Shown here piece after piece: positions 18,914 to 26,819 of a stretch of DNA of 64,000 nucleotides. Positions within the stretch are counted from its first letter, which is position 1. Each line of letters starts with the position of its first letter. The position numbers and the translations under genes are program-made. The stretch comes from Roseiarcus sp963748545 (GTDB lineage: Bacteria; Pseudomonadota; Alphaproteobacteria; Rhizobiales; Beijerinckiaceae), in assembly GCA_963748545.1 (NCBI GenBank), contig CAVVJO010000026.1, positions 39,199 through 103,198 of the forward strand, read 5' to 3'. Under the pieces are notes generated by a model. It was not told where the DNA came from. It saw only the letters and a list, made by a program, of their open reading frames with translations, and ran no database searches.

Positions 18914-19506
18914 CCGACGTCCGACGACAGCATGCCGACATTGACGCCGAGCTTGGCCAGCGCCTGGTCGTATTTCTTGGCGTCGTCGGCGCTGAAGATG
19001 ATGTCCGGGTCTGCGGGGCAGGTCAGCCAACCGTTGGCCAGGATCTCGCTCTCGAGCTGTCCGGAGCTCCATCCGGCGTAGCCGAGCGCCAGCACGGCAT
19101 GCGCCGGACCGGTTCCCGTGGCGATGGCGCGCAAAATGTCGATGGTCGCGGTCAGGCAGACGTCGTCTGCGATCTTGACGGTCGAGTCGGTCGCGCCATA
19201 GTCCGCGGAGTGGAGCACGAAGCCGCGACCGGTCTCGACCGGCCCGCCTCGCACGACCCGGACCTCTTCGGCCTTGGCCGGAAGACGGATCGTCGGCTCG
19301 CTCGGCACGATGCCGAGCTGGGTCAGGAGTTCGGCGAAGTCGATTTCGTCGGCGCGCTGGTTGATGATGAGACCCATGGCGCCATCCTCGCGATGGGCGC
19401 ACAGATAGACCACCGAACGCGCGAACGGCCCTTCGCGCAGCGAGGGCATCGCAATCAGGAATTGACCTTCGAGACTGGTCGGCGGCGGTGGTTCTGCCCG
19501 TTTCAT
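18904..19506 (-). CDS. YqgE/AlgH family protein
   Basis: A 200-residue protein of the UPF0301/AlgH (DUF179) family. The motif LEGQFLIAMPSLREGPFARS at the N-terminus is followed by YLCAHREDGAMGLIINQ and RVVRGGPVETGRGFVLHS, then the C-terminal ALGYAGWSSGQLESEI. AlgH was first linked to alginate regulation in Pseudomonas, but its biochemical role is unknown. ATG 19506 was chosen because the family motif begins about ten residues later. The gene converges with recF. Confidence 0.9.
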   Translation of the reverse strand: MKRAEPPPPTSLEGQFLIAMPSLREGPFARSVVYLCAHREDGAMGLIINQRADEIDFAELLTQLGIVPSEPTIRLPAKAEEVRVVRGGPVETGRGFVLHSADYGATDSTVKIADDVCLTATIDILRAIATGTGPAHAVLALGYAGWSSGQLESEILANGWLTCPADPDIIFSADDAKKYDQALAKLGVNVGMLSSDVGHA

Positions 19507-19629
19507 ATGCGTCCCCGGGCGCCCCCGGCCCATGACGTGTTGTCGAATGCTATTCCAATTCCCGGTCACGGTACAGGATCCCGATGAGTTACGCGGAACG
19601 AGGTACAGGACGACGAACTGCTAGGCGCG

Positions 19630-20394
19630 TTGGCAGTCGCCTTTCTTCTCAGCGGCGGGCCAGCTCTGGCGGCCGACGCCTTCTCGACGGACTGGGCGCC
19701 CGCGGCGAAGTCGGAAGCCAGACTTGTCGCCGCAGGAGGCGCCCTGGCGGGCTTCGAGATCAGACTGGCGCCGAACGCCATCACCTATTGGCGTGATCCC
19801 GGCGAGGCCGGCGTCCCGCCGACTTTTGACTTCTCCGGCTCCGACAATATCGCAGCCGTCGAACCTTTGTTCCCCGCGCCGCAGCGGATTCGGGAGGCGG
19901 ACGGAAGCGAGGCTTTTGGGTACGCGGCGGATGTTGTCATTCCGCTGAAGATCGAGCCGCGCGACCCGGCGAAGCCCGTGACGCTCAAACTCGACGCCAG
20001 CTACGCGGTCTGCGAAAAACTCTGCCTGCCGGCGCGCGCGAAGCTCGCGCTGACCCTGACCAGCGCCGCTTCGCCTTATGCGTCCGCCGTCGAGGGCGCA
20101 CGCGCCGCCGCGCCACGCCCCGTCCCGCCGGAGGCTTTTGGCCGACTGACAGGCGACGCCGCCGCGGGGTGGCGGCTCTGCGCGGCTCACGAGCCGGGAG
20201 CGCCGCGCGACCTGTTCGTCGAGCCTCCCGAAGGCTGGTGGGTGACCGCCGCGCCCGCGCCGTCCGAGGGGGCTCAGGACTGCTTCGCGATCACGCTGCG
20301 CGACAAGCCCAAGGACGCCGCCCTGCCTGCGTCCCTGCGGCTCACGATGACCGGAGGCGGAGGGCCTCTTGAGACGACGGTGGTCATTCGCTGA
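19630..20394 (+). CDS. Periplasmic DsbD N-terminal-domain-like protein
   Basis: A protein of about 254 residues with a hydrophobic leader ending GGPALAADAF, so it is probably exported. The mature part matches the DsbC/DsbD-type thiol-disulfide domain. The cysteine pair lies in YAVCEKLCLPARAKLAL near residue 130, and two further cysteines follow (RLCAAHE, AQDCFAI). In DsbD this domain passes electrons to periplasmic partners, but the membrane domain is absent here. The start is uncertain. No ATG exists between the in-frame stop at 19585 and the TTG at 19630, and that TTG has a poor ribosome binding site and cuts into the leader. A small frame error upstream is possible. Confidence 0.7.
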   Translation: MAVAFLLSGGPALAADAFSTDWAPAAKSEARLVAAGGALAGFEIRLAPNAITYWRDPGEAGVPPTFDFSGSDNIAAVEPLFPAPQRIREADGSEAFGYAADVVIPLKIEPRDPAKPVTLKLDASYAVCEKLCLPARAKLALTLTSAASPYASAVEGARAAAPRPVPPEAFGRLTGDAAAGWRLCAAHEPGAPRDLFVEPPEGWWVTAAPAPSEGAQDCFAITLRDKPKDAALPASLRLTMTGGGGPLETTVVIR

Positions 20395-20878
20395 AGACGT
20401 CGTGCAGTCCTGGCGCCGTGCGTGAGTCGTCAGCGGGTTAAGCGCACAAAGTTGTCCAAAGTCGCTTCACCGCTTCCCTTCCCGCGGTCTCCACGCGGCG
20501 CCGCGCCCGCGCTCGCGGCCATCGGCGACTCCGGACAGGGCCTTGGCGAGGCGGGCGCCATTTCCAGTTCGGAATCAAGTGTTTTCAATCTCTTGCGATG
20601 AATTGTCCGGGCTGACTCAATTTCGGATCCGCGCATCCAGCCGAGCGCCGTTTGTCACGGCTCGGCATGGCGTCGCTCCTTCTCTTGTCAAAAAGCAAAC
20701 TCACCCCGTTCTCATATTCTGAATATTATAAGCACAGGCGCGTCGTTTGGCAAGGAATTGTCCCGCGCCAGACATCGTGAGGACGTCCGCATCGCCATCC
20801 GGCGGCCGACGCGCGAGCCCGGCCTTTGCCGCGTCGGGTTTCGCGGCTAAGGACACGCCGACACCATCGGAGCCGCCC
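20395..20878. other. Intergenic region before the alpha/beta hydrolase
   Basis: This 484-bp gap holds no supported gene. A 68-codon frame on the minus strand at 20430-20636 has no ribosome binding site and no family features. The stretch 20685-20740 is AT-rich (TTGTCAAAAAGC, later TATTCTGAATATTATAAG) and probably contains the promoter of the hydrolase gene, but no box pair has convincing spacing. Confidence 0.4.
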
Positions 20879-21781
20879 ATGCCTCACGTCCGCGCCAACG
20901 GGATCGATATCGCCTACGAGAGTTTTGGCCGCGACAGCGACCCCGCGATCCTGCTGATCCACGGGCTCGCGACGCCTCTGACCGGCTGGCCCAATTCGTT
21001 GTGCGACGGCCTCGCGCAGCGCGGATTTCGCGTGCTGCGGCTCGACAACCGCGACATCGGCCGTTCGACATTTTTTCCGGAGCTCGGAACGCCGGACATC
21101 CGCGCCATGGTGGCCGCTCTCCAGTCCGGCGCGCCGCCAGTTCCTCCCTATCCGCTCGACGCGATGGCGGCCGACGAGGTGGGGCTCCTGAACGCGATCG
21201 GCGTCCCCCGGGCTCACGTCGCCGGCGCCTCGATGGGCGGCATGATCGCTCAGCTCGTCGCGCTCAATCATCCGGAACGGACCGCAAGCCTCGTCTCGAT
21301 CATGTCGTCGACGGGCCGCCCCGGCCTTCCGCCCGGCCAGCCCGAAGCCTTTCGCGCGCTCACGGCCCTTCCGGCGAGCGGAAACCGCGCCGACCGGCTG
21401 GCGACGGCGATGGCCGCAACCAAGGCGATCAGCGGTTCGGGCTTTCCGCAGACCGACGCAGAGCTATCCGCCTATCTCGGGCGCAGCATCGATTATACCC
21501 CTTACGATCCGGCGGCCGCGGGGCGGCACATGGCCGCCATCGTCGCCGCCCCGCCCCGACACGAGCGGCTTCGGCGGCTCGCTCTGCCGGCGCTGGTGAT
21601 CCACGGCTCGGACGACCCGATCATGCCGGCGGCGCATGGACAGGACACCGCCGCCTGCATTCCGGGCGCAAAGCTCATGCTCGTGCCGGGCATGGGCCAC
21701 GACTTCAAGGAAGCGCTGATGCCCGTCTGGATCGAGGCGATCGGAGACTTTGTCGCCAAGGTCGAGGCCGGCGAAGCCTAG
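20879..21781 (+). CDS. Alpha/beta hydrolase
   Basis: A 300-residue alpha/beta-hydrolase. The oxyanion segment ILLIHGLATPLTGW is near residue 22, and the nucleophile elbow GASMGGMIAQ (Ser) near 117. The acid is in VIHGSDDPIMP near 240 and the histidine in VPGMGHDFKE near 275. ATG 20879 starts the conserved MPHVRANGIDIAYE. The substrate is not predictable; similar proteins include esterases and aclacinomycin-methylesterase-like enzymes. The gene faces msrA, separated by a hairpin. Confidence 0.87.
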   Translation: MPHVRANGIDIAYESFGRDSDPAILLIHGLATPLTGWPNSLCDGLAQRGFRVLRLDNRDIGRSTFFPELGTPDIRAMVAALQSGAPPVPPYPLDAMAADEVGLLNAIGVPRAHVAGASMGGMIAQLVALNHPERTASLVSIMSSTGRPGLPPGQPEAFRALTALPASGNRADRLATAMAATKAISGSGFPQTDAELSAYLGRSIDYTPYDPAAAGRHMAAIVAAPPRHERLRRLALPALVIHGSDDPIMPAAHGQDTAACIPGAKLMLVPGMGHDFKEALMPVWIEAIGDFVAKVEAGEA

Positions 21782-21806
21782 CCGGCAAACCCCGCCTGAT
21801 CGGGAG

Positions 21807-21826
21807 GACGGCGCCGCAGCGCCGTC
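21807..21826. terminator. Shared hairpin between convergent hydrolase and msrA genes
   Basis: GACGGCGC-CGCA-GCGCCGTC is a perfect 8-bp stem in the 52-bp gap between two convergent genes. T-runs are weak on both sides, so it is a probable but imperfect bidirectional terminator. Confidence 0.45.
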
Positions 21827-21833
21827 TCCGCTC

Positions 21834-22349
21834 TTACTCCGCGGCCGCCCGCTTCGGCAGGACCCAGCCCGCGCGGGGGAAGTGGCAGGTGTAGCCGTTG
21901 GGATAGCGCTCGAGATAGTCCTGATGCTCGGGCTCGGCCTGCCAGAACGGTCCGGCCGGCTCGACCTCGGTCACCGCCTTGCCGGGCCAGAGGCCTGAGG
22001 CGTTGACGTCGGCGATGGTGTCGAGCGCGACCCGCTTCTGCTCCTCGTCGGTATAGTAAATCGCCGAACGATAGCTACGGCCGACGTCGTTGCCCTGACG
22101 GTTGCGGGTCGACGGGTCGTGGATCTGGAAGAAGAACTCGAGCAGGTTGCGGTAGCTGGTCTTGGCGGGATCGAACACGATCTCGATCGCCTCGGCGTGG
22201 TCGCCGTGATTGCGGTAGGTGGCGTTGGGGACGTCGCCGCCGGTGTAGCCGACCCGGGTCGAGAGGACGCCCGGCAAGCGGCGGATCAAGTCCTGCATGC
22301 CCCAGAAGCAGCCGCCGGCGAGAACCGCGCGGGAGGGGGAGTTGGCCAT
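21834..22349 (-). CDS. msrA: Peptide-methionine (S)-S-oxide reductase MsrA
   Basis: A 171-residue repair enzyme that reduces methionine-S-sulfoxide in oxidised proteins. The catalytic motif GGCFWGMQ is at residues 12-19, with family segments GYTGGDVPNATYRNHGDHAE and IHDPSTRNRQGNDVGRSYRS. No extra resolving cysteines are obvious near the C-terminus (HFPRAGWVLPKRAAAE). ATG 22349 is preceded by AAAGGAGCG. It is divergent from a pyridoxamine-phosphate-oxidase-like stress protein. Confidence 0.94.
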   Translation of the reverse strand: MANSPSRAVLAGGCFWGMQDLIRRLPGVLSTRVGYTGGDVPNATYRNHGDHAEAIEIVFDPAKTSYRNLLEFFFQIHDPSTRNRQGNDVGRSYRSAIYYTDEEQKRVALDTIADVNASGLWPGKAVTEVEPAGPFWQAEPEHQDYLERYPNGYTCHFPRAGWVLPKRAAAE

Positions 22350-22569
22350 GGAACGCTCCTTTCGGTGGGACGGGGCTGTCGGTTGTCTCTTCGCGCCAAA
22401 TCTGGCGTCCGTTACGCCGGCTTTCAAGGCGAGGCGACGCGTCGTCTCGGCCGCAGGCGCGGCGCCGCAGGCCTCTCAGACGGAAAGCGAGTCGAATGGA
22501 CAGCCTCGGGCGCCATGGAACCGATCCCCGCCGGGGCGCGTTTGATACGGCCACCGAACGGAGAACGTC

Positions 22570-23073
22570 ATGTCCGAGACCGCTCATACCGACAAGTCCG
22601 ACGCCGAGTTGCAAGACCGCGTGTGGGCGCTCGCCAAGTCGATCGGCGTCTGCATGTTCACGACCTGGGACGGCGAGCGTCAGCGCGCCCGGCCGATGGC
22701 GGCGACGGTCAAGCGTGACGAGCACGCGCTCTATTTCCTGACCGACGCCGGCAGCGAGAAGGTCTGGGAGGCGAAGGAGTTCCCGACCGTTTCGGCGAAT
22801 TTCGCGGACGTCGGAGGCAACAAGTTCGTCTCGATTTCCGGCCAGGCGACGATCGAGAATGACCGCGAAAAGATCAAGGCGCTGTGGACGCCGTTCGCCA
22901 AGGCCTGGTGGCCGTCGGCGGAGGATCCGGCGATCCGGCTGGTGACGATGACGCCTGTCGACGCCGAAATCTGGGACAGCCCCAACAGGCTCATCGCGGC
23001 GGCGGTGATGCTGACGGCGGCCGCGACCGGAAAGCGTCCGAAGCTCGGCGACAACGCGCGGGTGGACCTCTAG
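22570..23073 (+). CDS. Pyridoxamine 5'-phosphate oxidase-like protein (general stress protein 26 type)
   Basis: A 167-residue FMN-binding split-barrel protein. The core runs from VCMFTTWDGERQRARPMAAT through LYFLTDAGSEKVWEAKE to KFVSISGQATIENDREKIKAL and WWPSAEDPAIRLVTMTP. This pattern is typical of the general stress protein 26 group and not of true PdxH. A flavin-dependent reductase role is likely, substrate unknown. The start has GGAGAAC upstream. Its place opposite msrA suggests a shared stress context. Confidence 0.85.
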   Translation: MSETAHTDKSDAELQDRVWALAKSIGVCMFTTWDGERQRARPMAATVKRDEHALYFLTDAGSEKVWEAKEFPTVSANFADVGGNKFVSISGQATIENDREKIKALWTPFAKAWWPSAEDPAIRLVTMTPVDAEIWDSPNRLIAAAVMLTAAATGKRPKLGDNARVDL

Positions 23074-23119
23074 GAACTAGGGGGCGCGTCCTCGCGCGCC
23101 TCGGGCGGCGCGACGCCCC

Positions 23120-23350
23120 TCAGTACAGTTCGGCGGGACGCCGCGACCAGGCGAAGCCGGCGACCGCCAGCAGAACCACTCCGACAACCAGGCACCCGAG
23201 GGCGTGGCTGGTGTGAATATGGTCCGATCCCGCCGCGAATCCGGGCAAGAAGGCCGGAAGGCTGCCTGCGGGCGTAAGCCAGTAATAGGCGGAGAGCGCG
23301 AGGCCGAGGAGGCCCAGAAGGCCGGCGATCACAGAGATGAGGCTGCTCAT
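23120..23350 (-). CDS. Small membrane protein with two helices
   Basis: A 76-residue protein with an N-terminal transmembrane segment (VIAGLLGLLGLALSAYYWL) and a second one (GCLVVGVVLLAVAGFAW) flanking a short loop with two histidines. The ending SRRPAELY is basic then acidic. The start at 23350 has AAGGAC upstream. It resembles small DUF3185-like inner-membrane proteins, but I cannot assign a function. It is a single-gene unit between two plus-strand genes. Confidence 0.6.
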   Translation of the reverse strand: MSSLISVIAGLLGLLGLALSAYYWLTPAGSLPAFLPGFAAGSDHIHTSHALGCLVVGVVLLAVAGFAWSRRPAELY

Positions 23351-23514
23351 GTCCTTGCTATAGCCGAGGCGGCCGCGGGCGCCAAGAACGCGGGCGCTTC
23401 GCGGCGACCCCGACGCTCACGCCCGCGCGGGAGCGCGGGAACCAACACCCCCCGGCCGCGTTTGCCATGGAGGGAGAGGTTCAATCGCTCCCCTTCATAA
23501 TGGGAGATTTCAAA

Positions 23515-23775
23515 ATGGTTTCGAGAATTCTCGCCCCGGTTCTGGCGGCGGCGTTGGTATTGGGCGCCGGGTCCCTTGCGGCTCGCGCGGATGAGAGCGG
23601 CGCGGTGACGGGCGGCGTTGCGGGCGCGGTCGGCGGCGCTGTGGTCGGCGGCCCGGTTGGCGCCGTCGTGGGCGGCGTCGGCGGCGCGGCGATTGGCAAT
23701 GCGGCGACCAACCATCGCCACTACTATCATCGTTACGGCTACCACATGCACCACCACTACTACGAGAATCACTAA
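23515..23775 (+). CDS. Exported glycine-zipper peptide with His/Tyr-rich tail
   Basis: An 86-residue protein. A signal peptide (MVSRILAPVLAAALVLGAG, cleavage after SLAARA) is followed by a Gly/Val repeat that looks like a membrane-inserting glycine zipper (GGVAGAVGGAVVGGPVGA). The last 20 residues are almost only His, Tyr, Arg and Asn (YYHRYGYHMHHHYYENH). The tail could bind metal ions. ATG 23515 follows GGGAGA; an upstream in-frame ATG at 23467 lacks support. A strong terminator follows. Function unknown. Confidence 0.65.
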   Translation: MVSRILAPVLAAALVLGAGSLAARADESGAVTGGVAGAVGGAVVGGPVGAVVGGVGGAAIGNAATNHRHYYHRYGYHMHHHYYENH

Positions 23776-23828
23776 CTTCCGCGCGCCGTTTGCAACGATG
23801 CGCCGACGGCGCTTGCTTCTCTGCGATT

Positions 23829-23854
23829 CCCCCAGGGCCTGCCCTGGGGGTTTT
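23829..23854 (+). terminator. Rho-independent terminator after the glycine-zipper gene
   Basis: A perfect 10-bp stem (CCCCCAGGGC with GCCCTGGGGG, 2-nt loop) is followed directly by TTTT. It lies 53 bp after the stop codon at 23775. Confidence 0.85.
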
Positions 23855-23973
23855 GCGTTGCGCGGATCGTGACCGTCGTCACTGCGCGGCGCATGTCCAG
23901 GGACGAGATTCCGGATAGGATGGCGTTCGCGGCCCGCTCCGCGGCCTGACGCCGTCCCGCCCTGGAGGCTAAG

Positions 23974-25230
23974 TTGGATCCGTCCGTCGCCGCCGAGCAC
24001 GCAAAGTTTGCCGAGCAAATCCCGCTTGATCGGATCGACGTGAGCGATCCCGCACTCTACCAGCAGGACGTCTGGCGCCCGTATTTCCGTCGCTTACGGC
24101 GTGACGCGCCCGTGCATTATTGCCCGGAGAGCCCGGTCGGACCCTACTGGTCGGTCACCAAGCACAAGGACATCATCGACGTCGAGGTGAGGCACAGGGT
24201 GTTTTCGTCGAGCTCGACGCTCGGCGGCATCGTGCTGCGCGACCGGACGGGCGACCTCGAGCTGCCGATGTTCATCGCCATGGATCCGCCGAAGCATGAG
24301 GCGCAACGGAAGGTGGTGCAGCCGATCGTGTCGCCCGAGACTCTCGATCATCTGAAAGACCTGATCCGCAGCCGAATCGGGGCGACTCTGGACAGTCTGC
24401 CGGTCGGCGAACCCTTCGACTGGGTGGACCGGGTCTCGGTCGAACTGACGGCGCAGATGCTGGCGACGCTGTTCGACTTTCCGTTCGAGGACCGGCGCAA
24501 GCTGAGTTTTTGGTCTGACGTTTCGACCGCGATCCCCTATGCCGGCGCGCTGGTCGAAAGCGAGGAGCAGCGCGAGCAGTATTTTCGCGAGTGTCTCGGC
24601 TATTTCATGAGGCTGTGGAACGAGCGGGTCAACGCGGAGCCGCGTCCCGACCTTATCTCCATGCTGGCGCACGGCGAAGCGACCCGCGCCATGAGCCCGC
24701 GCGAGTATCTGGGCAACGTCCTGCTGCTGATCGTCGGGGGCAACGACACGACGCGCAATTCGATGAGCGGCGGCGTGCTGTTTCTGAGCGAGAACCGAGA
24801 CGAATTCGCCAAGCTGCGCGCCAGGCCCGAGCTGGTCGACTCCATGGTTCCGGAGATCATCCGCTACCAGACGCCGATCGCCTACATGCGCCGCACCGCG
24901 CTCGAGGATTCCGAGATCGGCGGCCAAACCATCCGCAAGGGCGACAAGGTCGCGATGTGGTACATCTCCGGCAATCGCGACGAAGACGCGATCGACGACC
25001 CCGACCGCTTCGTCATCGACCGCCCGCGCCCGCGTCAGCACCTCTCGTTCGGCTTCGGCATCCACCGCTGCGTCGGCAAGCATCTGGCCGAGATGCAGTT
25101 GAAGAGTCTTTGGCAGGAGGTTTTGGAGCGCGGCTGGACGATCGAGCCGGTCGGCGAGCCGAAGCGCGTGTTTTCCTCCTTCATCCACGGGTTTACGGAA
25201 TTGCCGGTCCGGATTGATACGGCGAGGTGA
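23974..25230 (+). CDS. Cytochrome P450, CYP153-like
   Basis: A 418-residue soluble P450. The haem-binding loop FGFGIHRCVGKHLAE has its cysteine at residue 366. The I-helix motif IVGGNDTTRNSMSGG is near 252 and the K-helix EIIRY near 294. The N-terminal HYCPESPVGPYWSVTKHKDI and the block MFIAMDPPKHEAQRKVVQP, plus the ending FIHGFTELPVRI, are strongly reminiscent of CYP153 alkane hydroxylases, which oxidise terminal carbons of alkanes and cyclic compounds. Translation probably starts at TTG 23974, 8 bp after GGAGG. No ferredoxin or ferredoxin reductase gene lies beside it. Two decayed copies of its 3' end lie at 26641 and 30202. Confidence 0.88.
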   Translation: MDPSVAAEHAKFAEQIPLDRIDVSDPALYQQDVWRPYFRRLRRDAPVHYCPESPVGPYWSVTKHKDIIDVEVRHRVFSSSSTLGGIVLRDRTGDLELPMFIAMDPPKHEAQRKVVQPIVSPETLDHLKDLIRSRIGATLDSLPVGEPFDWVDRVSVELTAQMLATLFDFPFEDRRKLSFWSDVSTAIPYAGALVESEEQREQYFRECLGYFMRLWNERVNAEPRPDLISMLAHGEATRAMSPREYLGNVLLLIVGGNDTTRNSMSGGVLFLSENRDEFAKLRARPELVDSMVPEIIRYQTPIAYMRRTALEDSEIGGQTIRKGDKVAMWYISGNRDEDAIDDPDRFVIDRPRPRQHLSFGFGIHRCVGKHLAEMQLKSLWQEVLERGWTIEPVGEPKRVFSSFIHGFTELPVRIDTAR

Positions 25231-25615
25231 CTGGAGCCTAAGCCCTCTCCTGTCGGAAGAGGGGTAATCATGGGCATTCGCCAACTTCCGACGCTTCGCC
25301 GCTTCGCGGAGCAGGGAACGCCATACCGCCCATCGCGTCTTGCCCCGCCCAAGTAATTGTGGCCTGTAAACTTACGTTTTACAGACATCTAGCGATACAC
25401 TGCAACTAAGGAAGGGGTTGACCTAGCATGTCACACGTATTGAACTGGCATCGTACCGTCATACGATGCTACTCGTGACGTAACGTTGTGCCAACGTGGC
25501 TCGATCGTACCGAGTCACGTGGTAGTTGGTTTCGACCTATCTCACATCTTCGTGATTGACGACTCGCGTACACCTTGTGCGCGAGAATCGCCAACAATTC
25601 CATAGGAGGAACGCG
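25231..25615. other. Intergenic region upstream of the GDSL esterase
   Basis: This 385-bp gap is less GC-rich than its surroundings. It contains a perfect 7-bp inverted repeat CATCGTA-CCGTCA-TACGATG at 25449-25468, enclosed by a looser CACG/CGTG pair. That could be an operator or an RNA stem in the esterase leader. No gene is supported. Confidence 0.4.
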
Positions 25616-26545
25616 ATGCATGGAAGTCGGATACTTGCCTCGGCATCGATGGGAGCGATGCTGACCCTTGCTCTGCAGTCGACGCCGGCAGGCGCCGCCG
25701 TTATCAACGATCTGTTTGTGTTTGGAGACAGTTATTCTGATACGGGCGCCTATGTCGAATTGTCGAACGGCCCCACAGCGGTTGGATATCTGGCCCAGGA
25801 CTTGGGCATTACGCTCACAACATCGAAGAATCCGGACCCGGGAACGGATGGCGTCAATTTCGCCGAGAGCGGCGCGCGGGTCTTCGTGGGGCCGACGCCG
25901 CCTGCAACCCAGCCGAGAAGCCTGACTCAGCAGGTCGCCGAGTTTCAAAACTACGTGAAGAACGATGACGTGACCTTCAACCCGGACAGCACGCTTTTCT
26001 TTCTGGCCGGAGGGTTGAACGACCACACCAAAGTGACCTCGGCTGAGGTCGACGCCGCGACGGCGGCGCAGGTCGCGACGCTCTATTCGCTCGGCGCGCG
26101 AATCTTCGAAATCGCTCTCTTGCCAGCTTCAGTCCCTCCGTTCACCGACAGCGCAGACAATTTCAACCCGGGCTTTCAAGCGTTGGTGCCAGAACTTCAG
26201 AAAGAGTATCCAGACGCCGTCTTTAATCTCAGCAATTGGGGGCCAGATTACGACTTCATCCACGACAATCCGTCTCTTTATGGCCTGACCAATACAACGG
26301 ATCCCTGCAACACCTTCGGCCAGTCCCCGACCTGCACGGCGCCGAATACCTACTTCTACTATTACATCGACCACCCTTCGACCTATGTGCACCAGATTGT
26401 CGGAAACGAACTGTACAACGAGGCTCTGTCGCTGCCCACCCCGGTCCCCGAGCTCTCGACTTGGGCGATGATGGCGGCTGGCTTCTTGGGCCTCGCGTTC
26501 ACCGGCTACCGCAGCGCGCGGAAGGGCTCTCCGCTTCCCGTCTGA
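25616..26545 (+). CDS. Secreted GDSL esterase/lipase with PEP-CTERM-type tail
   Basis: A 309-residue GDSL hydrolase. A signal peptide (up to about residue 28, TPAGAAV) precedes block I, FVFGDSYSDTGAY, which holds the nucleophile serine. The block III asparagine is in FFLAGGLNDH and the block V Asp/His in YYIDHPSTYVHQ. The C-terminus has the sorting signal VPELSTWAMM, a hydrophobic helix (AAGFLGLAFTGY) and a basic end (RSARKG), matching the PEP-CTERM variant common in Bradyrhizobium and relatives. The protein is probably exported, processed by an exosortase and anchored or released at the surface. ATG 25616 follows TAGGAGGAACGCG. Its GC content is lower than that of its neighbours. Confidence 0.87.
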   Translation: MHGSRILASASMGAMLTLALQSTPAGAAVINDLFVFGDSYSDTGAYVELSNGPTAVGYLAQDLGITLTTSKNPDPGTDGVNFAESGARVFVGPTPPATQPRSLTQQVAEFQNYVKNDDVTFNPDSTLFFLAGGLNDHTKVTSAEVDAATAAQVATLYSLGARIFEIALLPASVPPFTDSADNFNPGFQALVPELQKEYPDAVFNLSNWGPDYDFIHDNPSLYGLTNTTDPCNTFGQSPTCTAPNTYFYYYIDHPSTYVHQIVGNELYNEALSLPTPVPELSTWAMMAAGFLGLAFTGYRSARKGSPLPV

Positions 26546-26607
26546 GAACCGACACGCTGGAAGGAGGCCGCCTCCCGGCGGTCTCCCGTCCGCGAAGGCG
26601 TCGAGAC

Positions 26608-26794
26608 TCACGCCGAAGCCTGAAGCGGAAACCGCTTCTCGGCGAGCATCTGGCCGAGATGCAGCGGAAGAGTTTTTGGCAGCGGATTTTGGATCGCGCT
26701 CGACGATCCCGGTGGTCGGCGAGCCGAAGCGGGTTTTCTCGTCCTTCATTCACGGCTTCACGAAATTGCCGGTGCGCATTGCCGCGTCGGCGTG
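26608..26794. pseudogene. Chimeric remnant: Mur ligase 3' end fused to P450 3' end
   Basis: Bases 26608-26650 are nearly identical to the last 14 codons of the Mur ligase gene (28686 onward, read on the minus strand as EKRFPLQASA then stop). Without a gap, bases 26641-26794 continue as a roughly 80% identical copy of the P450 3' end at 25076-25230, read on the plus strand (HLAEMQRKSFWQRIL, later FSSFIHGF) and containing an indel. The join lies at a short shared sequence, TCGGC(G/A)AGCA. This is what remains of a duplicated ligase-P450 pair after an internal deletion. It encodes nothing functional. Confidence 0.8.
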
Positions 26795-26819
26795 ACGGAG
26801 CCGGCGCCGCTTCAAGGGC

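Noticed and set aside
20430..20636. 68-codon frame on the minus strand in a 484-bp gap
   Set aside because: No ribosome binding site, no hydrophobic or conserved segment, and composition like non-coding DNA.
25240..25340. Possible further copy of the DUF559-flanking repeat
   Set aside because: Only scattered matches (CGCTTCGCGGAG, CTTGCCCCG) to 30298-30370, not enough to call a repeat.
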